Shown here: piece after piece, positions 1-6,335 of the stretch
Layout of the letters: each line of letters begins with the position of its first letter
Position numbering within the stretch: position 1 is the stretch's first letter
Source of the DNA: Geminicoccaceae bacterium
GTDB taxonomy: Bacteria; Pseudomonadota; Alphaproteobacteria; Geminicoccales; Geminicoccaceae
DNA: 8,665 bases
Assembly (NCBI GenBank): GCA_030824835.1
Contig: JAPJRA010000118.1
Coordinates: forward strand, 1 to 8,665
Direction of reading: 5' to 3'
Notes under the pieces: model-generated
The model's database searches: none
Told to the model about the DNA's origin: nothing
What the model saw: only the letters and a program-made list of their open reading frames with translations
Position numbers and translations under genes: made by a program

Positions 1-90
1 GTCTACAGCCGGCAGATCACCGAGGGCTCGGCGAAGATGGGTCTCAGTGCCGTCTCGCTCTATGGCCAGCAGGTGAACTGGCAGGAGTGA
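1..90 (+). CDS. C-terminal end of an unidentified protein (5' truncated)
   Basis: An open frame runs from the first base to a TGA at 88-90 and gives 29 residues ending in QQVNWQE. It starts outside the window, so length and domain content cannot be judged, and I do not recognise the family from this tail. An AGGAG sequence at 83-87 lies inside its last codons. The next gene follows at once (upstream candidate ATG at 95, preferred start at 170), so this is probably the preceding member of the same plus-strand operon as the Rap1a-like and glycine-zipper genes. That it codes is inferred from the open frame and the tight spacing only. Confidence 0.5.
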   Translation, partial: VYSRQITEGSAKMGLSAVSLYGQQVNWQE

Positions 91-152
91 GCCCATGAAC
101 GCGATCCGCTCGCTTTTTGCCGTCGGCCACCATAAACTCAAGCAACGCTGTC

Positions 153-161
153 AGGGAGAGG
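153..161 (+). promoter_or_regulatory. Ribosome binding site for the Rap1a-like gene
   Basis: AGGGAGAGG lies 8 bases before ATG 170. Together with the signal peptide it favours the internal start over the ATG at 95, which has a competing AGGAG at 83-87. Both sites look usable, so a minor longer product cannot be excluded. Confidence 0.5.
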
Positions 162-169
162 TTCTGGCC

Positions 170-535
170 ATGCATAAAACAGCGATGGTATTCGGCGGTC
201 TGCTGCTCGTCGCGGGTGCGGCTCAGGCGGCCGAGCCGAAGCTCGACACGACGGCCGACCTCGTTTCCTATTGCGACAGCGTCGGACCTTCCGGCGAAGT
301 ACGCGATGGCCAGGCTTTCTGTGACGGCTTCATCGCCGGCGCCGGTCTGTTCTACATGGAACTTATCCGCGCCAAGCAAATCAAACAGCTGGCCTGCGCC
401 GACGAGATCCCAACACTGACTGAAGCGCGCCAGAGCTTCGTCGACTGGGCCGCCGCGAACCCGCGCCACATGCAGGACAAACCCATCGACGGTTTCTGGC
501 GTGCGATGGCCGAGACCTACCCGTGTACGAAATAA
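170..535 (+). CDS. Secreted Rap1a/Tai-family (immunity-protein fold) protein
   Basis: Encodes a predicted periplasmic protein of 121 residues. Residues 1-20 form a clean Sec signal peptide: short basic start, hydrophobic GGLLLVAGA core, cleavage after AQA. The mature part has the Rap1a/Tai pattern: a leading C35, then an FCDGFIAG segment with C51, a central C76, a helix holding FVDWAAANP, and a terminal YPC with C119. The four cysteines would probably form two disulfides. Rap1a-type proteins include immunity proteins against type VI secretion peptidoglycan amidases, but many stand-alone members have no known role and no T6SS gene is visible here. An in-frame ATG at 95 has its own AGGAG (83-87) and would add 25 residues, burying the signal peptide behind a long polar stretch. 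I prefer 170 because a purine-rich AGGGAGAGG site precedes it and it places the signal peptide at the terminus. It lies 25 bases before the lipoprotein gene. Confidence 0.8.
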   Translation: MHKTAMVFGGLLLVAGAAQAAEPKLDTTADLVSYCDSVGPSGEVRDGQAFCDGFIAGAGLFYMELIRAKQIKQLACADEIPTLTEARQSFVDWAAANPRHMQDKPIDGFWRAMAETYPCTK

Positions 536-560
536 CTGAGCCTTCGGAGAGCCTGGATCC

Positions 561-791
561 ATGTGCACCTCCAGATTCGTCGTCCTGACGGCGGCCATGC
601 TGCCGCTACTGGCAGGGGCCTGCTCGGTGAACAAGGAAACGGGCTCGCGCACTGCAACGGGGGCCGCGGTCGGGGCGGCCAGCGGTGCCGCCGTCGGCCT
701 GCTGACCGGCAATTTCCTCGGGAGCGCTCTAACCGGTGCCGCTGCCGGTGCGGCCGGCGGATTCGTCTTCGACCAGATCCAGAAGAACTGA
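561..791 (+). CDS. Small glycine-zipper lipoprotein
   Basis: Encodes a 76-residue predicted lipoprotein. Residues 1-20 are a hydrophobic signal sequence ending LLAGA before C21, a lipobox that would be lipid-modified; serine at +2 favours the outer membrane. After a short polar linker (NKETGSRT), residues 33-70 are an alanine/glycine-rich stretch with repeated G-x3-G spacing (GAAVGAASGAAVG, GAAAGAAGG), the glycine-zipper pattern of small envelope proteins, able to form a membrane hairpin or oligomer. It ends in a short amphipathic tail (FDQIQKN). GGAGA at 546-550 precedes the start. It sits 25 bases after the Rap1a-like gene on the same strand, so co-transcription is likely. Function is unknown; related small lipoproteins are often linked to envelope integrity, which is family inference only. 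Its stop is 13 bases from the stop of the convergent minus-strand gene. Confidence 0.8.
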   Translation: MCTSRFVVLTAAMLPLLAGACSVNKETGSRTATGAAVGAASGAAVGLLTGNFLGSALTGAAAGAAGGFVFDQIQKN

Positions 792-804
792 GGAAGGCGC
801 GACT

Positions 805-1608
805 TCATGGCCGACGCAGCAGCACGTGCGCCCAGAGCGCCAGCGGCGCCAGTGGGGTACGCGTAAGGTCGGCTACCGCCGCCGGATCGCTGCGGAGGCG
901 GTCGAGATAGCCAAGCGTCAAGGTAGCCGGCAGAAATGCCGTCATAAGATGACGGGCTGGCCTGCCCGCCTGACGCTGGCCGGCACGCACCAGCTCGCGG
1001 CTGCGCGCGACAATGCCACCGAGCAGTGTTGCCACCGCCTCGGGGTCGGGCCGCTCTGCGGACTCATCCGCTCGCCGGGGGCGTCCCGCCTCCAGCGCCA
1101 GTGCGCGACCGAGTCCGAGCAGGCCCAACGCGGTGCCGATCGTGCCGGCCGCCTCGGCGGCCAGGGCATCGGCCCCACCCAGCGCGCCGTAGACAAGCTG
1201 CTGCAGCGCTCCGCTGGTGGCCGCGGCGAACGCCTCCAGGGTTGCGGGATCGTGGGCCAGGACCTGCTCCAGCGCCGGCTCGCGGGCGTCGATGAGAGCG
1301 ATCAACGGGGCGTCGTGCACCCAGCCCCGAACCAGCGCCTGTGCCAGCTCGAGCACAACGGGATGCTGCCGAGGGGCTTGCCCGGCTGCCGCCTCGGTCA
1401 CGGCCTCGCGCCACCATTGGTAACGAATGAGGCCCGCCATCGGCTGACTGACGATCTCCGCGACGCGCGCCAGCTCATGGTGGAACAGGACGAGCCCGAG
1501 CACGGCGTTGCGGCGCTCCGGCGGTGCGAACAGCGCGCACAGATACCGGTCCGGATCCGCCTTGCGCGCCTCGGTGGCGAGATAGGTCGAGTGCTCAAGC
1601 GGTTTCAC
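805..1608 (-). CDS. NDUFAF6-like squalene/phytoene synthase family protein (probably non-catalytic)
   Basis: Encodes about 267 residues of the trans-isoprenyl synthase head-to-head fold, closest in pattern to the NDUFAF6 (complex I assembly factor) branch. Family-typical segments from the GTG start are DPDRYLCALFAPPERR (18-33), ELARVAEIVSQPMAG (45-59), IRYQWWREAV (61-70) and, mid-protein, LIDAREPAL. Catalytic squalene/phytoene synthases need two Asp-rich DxxxD motifs to bind prenyl diphosphate through magnesium. Here the first is replaced by HHELAR (43-48), and the second region (LGLLGLGRALALEAG) has no acidic pair, so prenyl transfer is unlikely. NDUFAF6 helps complex I assembly in mitochondria; the bacterial role is not established. 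An ATG at 1683 would add 25 residues rich in Pro, Ser, Arg and Trp that do not resemble the family. GTG 1608 fits because GAGGAAGA lies 8 bases before it. It is divergent from the kinase gene and appears monocistronic. Confidence 0.78.
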   Translation of the reverse strand: MKPLEHSTYLATEARKADPDRYLCALFAPPERRNAVLGLVLFHHELARVAEIVSQPMAGLIRYQWWREAVTEAAAGQAPRQHPVVLELAQALVRGWVHDAPLIALIDAREPALEQVLAHDPATLEAFAAATSGALQQLVYGALGGADALAAEAAGTIGTALGLLGLGRALALEAGRPRRADESAERPDPEAVATLLGGIVARSRELVRAGQRQAGRPARHLMTAFLPATLTLGYLDRLRSDPAAVADLTRTPLAPLALWAHVLLRRP

Positions 1609-1806
1609 GGGCAAAGTCTTCCTCGGTCGTTGCGGCCGGCCCTGAGATAACCATTCGGGCGGCGATGACCAGAGCGACGGCATCGTCCCGAGGCGGCGAC
1701 ACCTGGCGCGCCATGGTGCTGGTGCCCCCTGTGGCTGCTATTAACCTCTAGGAGACTTTGACGACGACCTGCCAAGAATAACGCGTTCATTGATCACGGA
1801 CCGGGC
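1609..1806. promoter_or_regulatory. Divergent intergenic region, probable promoters for both flanking genes
   Basis: These 198 bases separate the divergent NDUFAF6-like gene and the permease-kinase gene, so promoters in both directions are expected here. It is less GC-rich than its surroundings around 1738-1795 (for example TATTAACCTCTAGGAG and AGAATAACG). A perfect 10-base palindrome, TGGCGCGCCA, lies at 1704-1713 and is a possible but unproven operator. A TTGACG hexamer at 1758-1763 on the plus strand has no well-spaced -10 partner, so I do not call an exact promoter. The kinase start at 1807 has only a weak GGA (1798-1800) as ribosome binding site, and an in-frame TGA at 1759-1761 rules out a much longer N-terminus. 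Confidence 0.4.
1617..1624 (-). promoter_or_regulatory. Ribosome binding site supporting the GTG start at 1608
   Basis: Read on the minus strand, GAGGAAGA is followed by 8 bases and then GTG. It is the best Shine-Dalgarno match near the 5' end of the NDUFAF6-like gene and decides the start in favour of GTG 1608 over ATG 1683. Confidence 0.5.
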
Positions 1807-4800
1807 ATGATTTCAGCATCCGCCGCGCAAGTCGCAACCGAGCCCGCCGACCGGCCGAGGCCACACCCACGGACGATCGGCTGGCTCGGCACGACGGCGC
1901 TGGCGATGGGCGGCAGCAACCAGAGCCTGTTCCTGATTGCCGCCCTGATCGCCGGCCAGGGCCAGATTCTCGGTCAGGGCAGCGCCGCCATCCCGCTCCT
2001 GATCGTGGGCCTGCTGCTCGGCTGGGCCGCCGCCCCGGGCTGGACCGAGCTGATCCTGATCTATCCTAACCGAGTTGGTGGTATCGCCGCCGCCTGCGCC
2101 GAGGCATTCCGACCCTACAGCGCCGTTTTGGCCAACCTCGCCGGTGTCTGCTACTGGTGGGGGTGGGTGCCGACCTGTGGCCTCACCGCGTTGTTCTCGG
2201 CGGCGGCAATCCACCATTGGTACCTGCCGGGCATACCCGTCGTCGTCCTCGCGATCGGGATCGTCGTCGCGTTCTGCGCGATCAATCTGTGCGGCATCAA
2301 GTGGGTGACCATGCTCGCGGTGCCCACGGCGACGATCTCGGCCCTGCTGGCGCTCGTGTCCGGGCTGGTGCCGATCATGAGCGGCAGCGTCGACTGGCAG
2401 CAGGCGACGACGTTCGACCTCACCGTACCCTTCCCCGGCTGGTTTGGCGCGCTGACCAGCGTGATGGCCGGTCTTTACCTGATCGGCTTCGCCGCGCCGG
2501 CCTTCGAGGCCGCCTCCTGCCATGTCGGCGAGACGGTCGACCCCGACCGCAACGTGCCGCGTGCCATGCTGGCCTCGGCGCTGATGGCGGCGGTCTACTT
2601 CGTCCTGCTGCCCGTCGTGTGGCTGGGCGTGCTCGGGCCCGACGCACTGGGTCGTGACCTGGCACTCGAGCTCGGCCCGACCTTCGCGCCGCTGCTCGGG
2701 ACGGCCGCGAAGACGGCGGCGATCTGGTTCATGATGTTCAACATGTTCCACGGCACGCTGCAGCCGCTGGCCGGGGCTGCCCGGACGCTGGCGCAACTGG
2801 CCGACGATGGGCTGCTGCCACGGATCTTCGGCCACCGGCTGACCACCGACGCGCCCTGGTTCGCCACCGGGCTGACCGCGGCGATGGCCGTGCTGTTCCT
2901 GCTCATCGGCGACCCCGTGTGGCTGATCGCGGCGGCGAACTTCACCTACCTGATCGGTATCTGCCTGCCCAACGTCGCTGTCTGGCTGCTCCGCCGCGAT
3001 GCTCCCGACCTCCCCCGACCCTATCGGGCACCGCGAGGAACGATCGGGTTGGGCCTGATTGCCGCCTTCGGCTGGGCCTGCTCGGCGCTGCTTGGGTTCC
3101 AGCAGTTCGGCCTGCCGACCGTCATGATCGGCATCGTGTTCGCCTTCGCCGGCGCCGCGCTCTATGCGTGGCGCAAGTTCGAGGATCGCCGCCGGTTGGG
3201 CCTGCCGCCGGTGATCCCGTCGCTGCACGTGAAGCTGACCGGCGCCATGCTGGTCGTGCTGGTACTCGACGGCATCGGCTATCTGGCCGCCGTGACCCAC
3301 GTATCGTCGGAACATGCGGCACTGGTTGCTGCGCTCGAAGACATCTTTGTCGCCGTGGCGATGATGACCATCACTGTCGGCCTCGTGCTGCCGGGCATGA
3401 TCGCCCATTCGGTGACCGGGCTGGCGCGGGCCGCCGATCGACTGGCGACCGGCACCGTGGCCGACCTCGCACGAGCGATGCGGGCTTTGGGCAGAGGGGA
3501 TCTCGAGGCCGCCCAGGCCGATGTCGACATCGTTCCGCTGGCGGCCAACACCCGCGACGAGGTCGGGCAGATGGCCCGCAGCTTCAATCAGCTGCAGGAA
3601 GAGATCGCGCGGGCCGCCATCGGACTCGAAGGCGCGCGCGACGGGCTGCGCCGCGCGCGTGAGGAGTTGATCATGACCAACGATGATCTTCGCTTCAGCG
3701 AGGAGCGACTGCGGCTAGCCCTGGACGGCGCGCATCAGGGCAGCTGGGACTGGAACATCGCGACCGGCGTGCTGAACTACAGTGAGCGGACACGGGCGAT
3801 CCTCGGTCTGCCGCCCGATCGGGCCATCATCGACATCGACGCCTGGGAACGGCTGGTCCATCCAGGGGATCTCGACCGCGTCTGGCGCGACTTCGCCAAC
3901 AGCCTGGAAAGCGGTAACGGCCACTACTCCAGCGAGTACCGGGTTGCGGCCGGCGGCAGCTGGCGCTGGGTATCCGATCGCGGCAAGATCGTGCAGCACG
4001 ACGCCCTTGGTCAACCGATCCGGGCGGTCGGAATCCTCGCCGACATCACGGAGCAGCGACAGGTCGAGGAGGCCCTGATCCAGGCCAAGGTCGCGGCGGA
4101 GCAGGCGAGGCGCGAAGCCGAGGCGGCGAGGTATCGGGCGGAGCAGGCGGATCAGGTGAAGACCCGCTTCCTCGCCCAGATGAGCCATGAGATCCGCACG
4201 CCGCTGAACGCGGTGCTCGGCTTCGCCGGGCTGCTGGCCGATTCACCCCTGAACCCTCAGCAGCGGCGGCATCTCGACACCGTGCGCGAGACGGGGCACC
4301 TGCTCCTGGTGATGCTCAACGATCTGCTCGACTACGCCAAGCTCGAGGCGGGCAAGATCAGCCTCGAGCGCATCCCCTTCTGCCTCGACGAGCTGCTGGA
4401 CGAGATGCGGCGGACGACCGAAATGCTCCTCTCGGAGAAGACCGTGGCCGTGCAGTTCAAGCTCGACCCGGCGCTCCCGGCCTGGGTCCGGGGCGATCCG
4501 ATCCGGCTGAAGCAGGTGCTGAACAATCTGCTCTCCAACGCCGTGAAGTTCACCGCCAAGGGCAGTATCACGCTTAGCGCCATAGTGGCACCCAAGCCGC
4601 ACGCGCCGGAAAGTCTGCGCTTCGAGGTGACCGACACCGGCATCGGCGTCGCCAGGGAGCAGCACGGGGCGCTGTTCCAGGAATTCAGCCAGATCGGCGA
4701 CGGTACCGCGCGGCACTATGGCGGCACCGGCCTGGGCCTCACCATCAGCCGCGAGCTGGTGGAGCTGATGGACGGTACCATCGGCGTCGACAGCGATGCC

Positions 4801-5646
4801 GGACGCGGCAGCACGTTCTGGTTCACGGTGCCGCTCGAGGTCGTCGAGGCCCCCGCCATCGTGCCCGAGGCCGCGGCGCCCACCACGGCAGGGCGCGGGC
4901 CGCCCATGCGGATTTTGGTGGCCGACGACGTCCTCACCAACCGGGAGCTCGCCCAAGCCTTGCTCGAGCGGGCGGGCCACGTCGTGACGCTGGCGGAGAA
5001 CGGACAGCAGGCCGTCGAGGCGGTGCGACGGCATCCGCCGGACCTTGTCCTGATGGACATCAACATGCCGGTCATGGACGGACTCGAGGCCATGCGGGCG
5101 ATCCGGGCGCTGCCGGGTGCGGTCGGGAAGCTGCCGATCATCGCGCTGACCGCCAGCGCATTCCCTGCCGACCTGCAACGCTTCGTCGCCGCCGGCATGA
5201 ACGGTCACGTCACCAAGCCCATCGACCCGGCGGCACTCACGGCAGCCATCGCCGGCATAGGGGCAGCAGCCGCTGCGGCCCCTGCCGCCCACTCCGCCGT
5301 CCTGGCACTCGAGCTGCTGGAGAGCATGGACGAGGCCGTCGGCCGCACCACGCTGCGCCGACTGTTCCTGACCATGATCCGAGACGTGACGGCCGCCACC
5401 GCCGAGCTGGCGGACGCGCTGGCACGCGGCGATGTGGAGTTCGGCTGGAAGGCCGCTCACCGCATCAAAGGAATCGGCGGCAGCCTCGGCGTCCCACGCC
5501 TCTCCACCGTCGCCGGCCTCATCGAGGCACGGGTCAAGGCTGGTGAAACGGACGGCTGCGATGCGCTGTTGACCGAGATGAATGCGCTGCTTGTTGCGGC
5601 GGAGGCCGCCTTCGCGCGACAGTTCGCCGAGCTGGCGCCGGCCTGA
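1807..5646 (+). CDS. APC-type permease fused to a hybrid histidine kinase (HAMP-PAS-HisKA-HATPase-REC-Hpt)
   Basis: Encodes a 1279-residue inner-membrane sensor. Residues 25-460 form an amino acid/polyamine/organocation (APC) transporter-like domain with about 12 helices. Hallmarks are the broken first helix (MGGSNQSLF), VGETVDPDRNVPRAM (240-254) and PDLPRPYRAPRG (400-411). Two further helices at about 476-496 and 512-535 enclose a short loop and lead to a HAMP domain (533-601), a coiled coil and a PAS domain (about 633-752, ending ADITEQR). The kinase core has His794 in FLAQMSHEIRTPLN, N911 in the N box, DTGIG at 943-947 and GGTGLGL at 972-978. The receiver has acidic D1040/D1041, phospho-acceptor D1084, T1115 and K1137. 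An alanine-rich linker leads to an Hpt domain with His1218 in HRIKG. All phosphorelay residues are present, so a His-Asp-His relay to an unlinked response regulator is expected. Sensor-transporter fusions are known (CbrA carries an SLC5-type domain), but here the input is APC-type. Ligand, and whether it transports, are unknown. Confidence 0.93.
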   Translation: MISASAAQVATEPADRPRPHPRTIGWLGTTALAMGGSNQSLFLIAALIAGQGQILGQGSAAIPLLIVGLLLGWAAAPGWTELILIYPNRVGGIAAACAEAFRPYSAVLANLAGVCYWWGWVPTCGLTALFSAAAIHHWYLPGIPVVVLAIGIVVAFCAINLCGIKWVTMLAVPTATISALLALVSGLVPIMSGSVDWQQATTFDLTVPFPGWFGALTSVMAGLYLIGFAAPAFEAASCHVGETVDPDRNVPRAMLASALMAAVYFVLLPVVWLGVLGPDALGRDLALELGPTFAPLLGTAAKTAAIWFMMFNMFHGTLQPLAGAARTLAQLADDGLLPRIFGHRLTTDAPWFATGLTAAMAVLFLLIGDPVWLIAAANFTYLIGICLPNVAVWLLRRDAPDLPRPYRAPRGTIGLGLIAAFGWACSALLGFQQFGLPTVMIGIVFAFAGAALYAWRKFEDRRRLGLPPVIPSLHVKLTGAMLVVLVLDGIGYLAAVTHVSSEHAALVAALEDIFVAVAMMTITVGLVLPGMIAHSVTGLARAADRLATGTVADLARAMRALGRGDLEAAQADVDIVPLAANTRDEVGQMARSFNQLQEEIARAAIGLEGARDGLRRAREELIMTNDDLRFSEERLRLALDGAHQGSWDWNIATGVLNYSERTRAILGLPPDRAIIDIDAWERLVHPGDLDRVWRDFANSLESGNGHYSSEYRVAAGGSWRWVSDRGKIVQHDALGQPIRAVGILADITEQRQVEEALIQAKVAAEQARREAEAARYRAEQADQVKTRFLAQMSHEIRTPLNAVLGFAGLLADSPLNPQQRRHLDTVRETGHLLLVMLNDLLDYAKLEAGKISLERIPFCLDELLDEMRRTTEMLLSEKTVAVQFKLDPALPAWVRGDPIRLKQVLNNLLSNAVKFTAKGSITLSAIVAPKPHAPESLRFEVTDTGIGVAREQHGALFQEFSQIGDGTARHYGGTGLGLTISRELVELMDGTIGVDSDAGRGSTFWFTVPLEVVEAPAIVPEAAAPTTAGRGPPMRILVADDVLTNRELAQALLERAGHVVTLAENGQQAVEAVRRHPPDLVLMDINMPVMDGLEAMRAIRALPGAVGKLPIIALTASAFPADLQRFVAAGMNGHVTKPIDPAALTAAIAGIGAAAAAAPAAHSAVLALELLESMDEAVGRTTLRRLFLTMIRDVTAATAELADALARGDVEFGWKAAHRIKGIGGSLGVPRLSTVAGLIEARVKAGETDGCDALLTEMNALLVAAEAAFARQFAELAPA

Positions 5647-5681
5647 CGGCAGTCCGGCGCGATGCAACCGGAGTTACCGCC

Positions 5682-6188
5682 ATGCCGATCCGCCTCGACG
5701 GCTCCTGTCGCTGCGGTGCCGTGCGCTTCACGCTCGAATCGCACACGCCGCAGCCTTACCAGCTCTGCTACTGCTCGATCTGCCGCAAAACCGCCGGTGG
5801 CGGCGGCTACGCCATCAACCTGATGGGCTTGGCCAGCACCCTGCAGATCACCGGCAGCGATGCTCTGGGCATCTACCAGGCGCAGATCGAGGAGCAGGAC
5901 GCCGACGGAGCCTGCCGCCTGCAGACCAGCCCGGGCCAACGGCATTTCTGCCGACAGTGCGCCAGCGCGCTCTGGCTGTTCGACCCGCGCTGGCCCGACC
6001 TCGCCCATCCGTTCGCCTCGGCCATCGACAGTGAGCTGCCGGTTCCGCCCGCGCGTGTGCATCTGATGCTGCGCTACAAGCCAAGCTGGGTCGAGCCGGC
6101 GATCGGGCCGAACGACGCGTGCTTCGACGAGTACCCGGAGCTGTCGATCGAGGACTGGCACCGCAGTCGCGGCCTCTGGCTGGAATGA
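5682..6188 (+). CDS. GFA/CENP-V family zinc-binding protein
   Basis: Encodes a 168-residue cytoplasmic protein of the GFA (glutathione-dependent formaldehyde-activating enzyme)/CENP-V fold. The family cysteines are all present: C9 and C11 in GSCRCGAVRF, C29, C31 and C34 in CYCSICRKT, and C90 and C93 in HFCRQCAS. In the family these bind one structural and one second zinc ion. The founding member was proposed to condense formaldehyde with glutathione, but most members are uncharacterised and family membership does not establish this reaction. No glutathione-dependent formaldehyde dehydrogenase lies nearby. A GGAG at 5670-5673 sits 8 bases before ATG 5682. The gene begins 35 bases after the kinase stop with no hairpin terminator between them, so it is probably co-transcribed with the kinase. 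Its stop is 12 bases from the end of the convergent ATPase locus. Confidence 0.87.
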   Translation: MPIRLDGSCRCGAVRFTLESHTPQPYQLCYCSICRKTAGGGGYAINLMGLASTLQITGSDALGIYQAQIEEQDADGACRLQTSPGQRHFCRQCASALWLFDPRWPDLAHPFASAIDSELPVPPARVHLMLRYKPSWVEPAIGPNDACFDEYPELSIEDWHRSRGLWLE

Positions 6189-6200
6189 CCGCGACGTCGA

Positions 6201-6335
6201 TCAGGCCGGCACCGGCAGCTTGTGCTCGACCTCCGCGGCGACGCTTTCGTAGATCTCGTCCTCCTGGGCGAAGTGCAGACGCAGGATGGCCTCAAGCGCG
6301 TAGAGCAGCCGTCGCAGCTCGGCCATGTCGGCGCT
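6201..6335 (-). pseudogene. Out-of-frame 3' end of the ATPase gene: last hemerythrin helix
   Basis: Immediately past the ATPase stop, a second minus-strand frame encodes 44 residues up to TGA at 6201-6203. They include MAELRRLLYALEAILR and LHFAQEDEIYESV, the H-x-x-x-E/D pattern of the fourth helix of hemerythrin-like domains (His codon at 6273-6275). Removing one base from the GGGG run at 6337-6340 joins the frames without a stop and gives a 769-residue protein ending KLPVPA, as expected for a full P1B-5 pump with a four-helix tail. I therefore read this as the detached end of the same gene, through either a sequencing/assembly error or a real frameshift. It has no independent start with a ribosome binding site. 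Confidence 0.75.

Noticed and set aside
44..808. 254-residue open frame on the minus strand opposite the Rap1a-like and glycine-zipper genes.
   Set aside because: It is the complement of two plus-strand genes with clear signal peptides and family patterns. Its own translation is Pro/Ala-rich in one part and matches no family I know.
736..1650. 304-residue plus-strand open frame opposite the NDUFAF6-like gene.
   Set aside because: Gln/Arg-rich low-complexity product typical of a shadow in GC-rich DNA; the minus strand has family-specific segments and a good ribosome binding site.
1758..1782. Possible sigma-70 promoter from TTGACG for the kinase gene.
   Set aside because: The nearest AT-rich hexamer (AATAAC) is only 13 bases away, too close for a standard -10, so no exact promoter is called.
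1813..3408. 531-residue minus-strand open frame opposite the permease domain.
   Set aside because: Composition dominated by Gly, Arg, Gln, Asp and His with no hydrophobic core; a mirror of the GC-biased codons of the permease.
4243..5667. 474-residue minus-strand open frame opposite the kinase, receiver and Hpt domains.
   Set aside because: Opposite a frame with every kinase and receiver motif intact; the product is compositionally biased and unrecognisable.
5647..5681. Terminator between the kinase and GFA genes.
   Set aside because: No stable stem followed by a T run can be drawn in these 35 bases.
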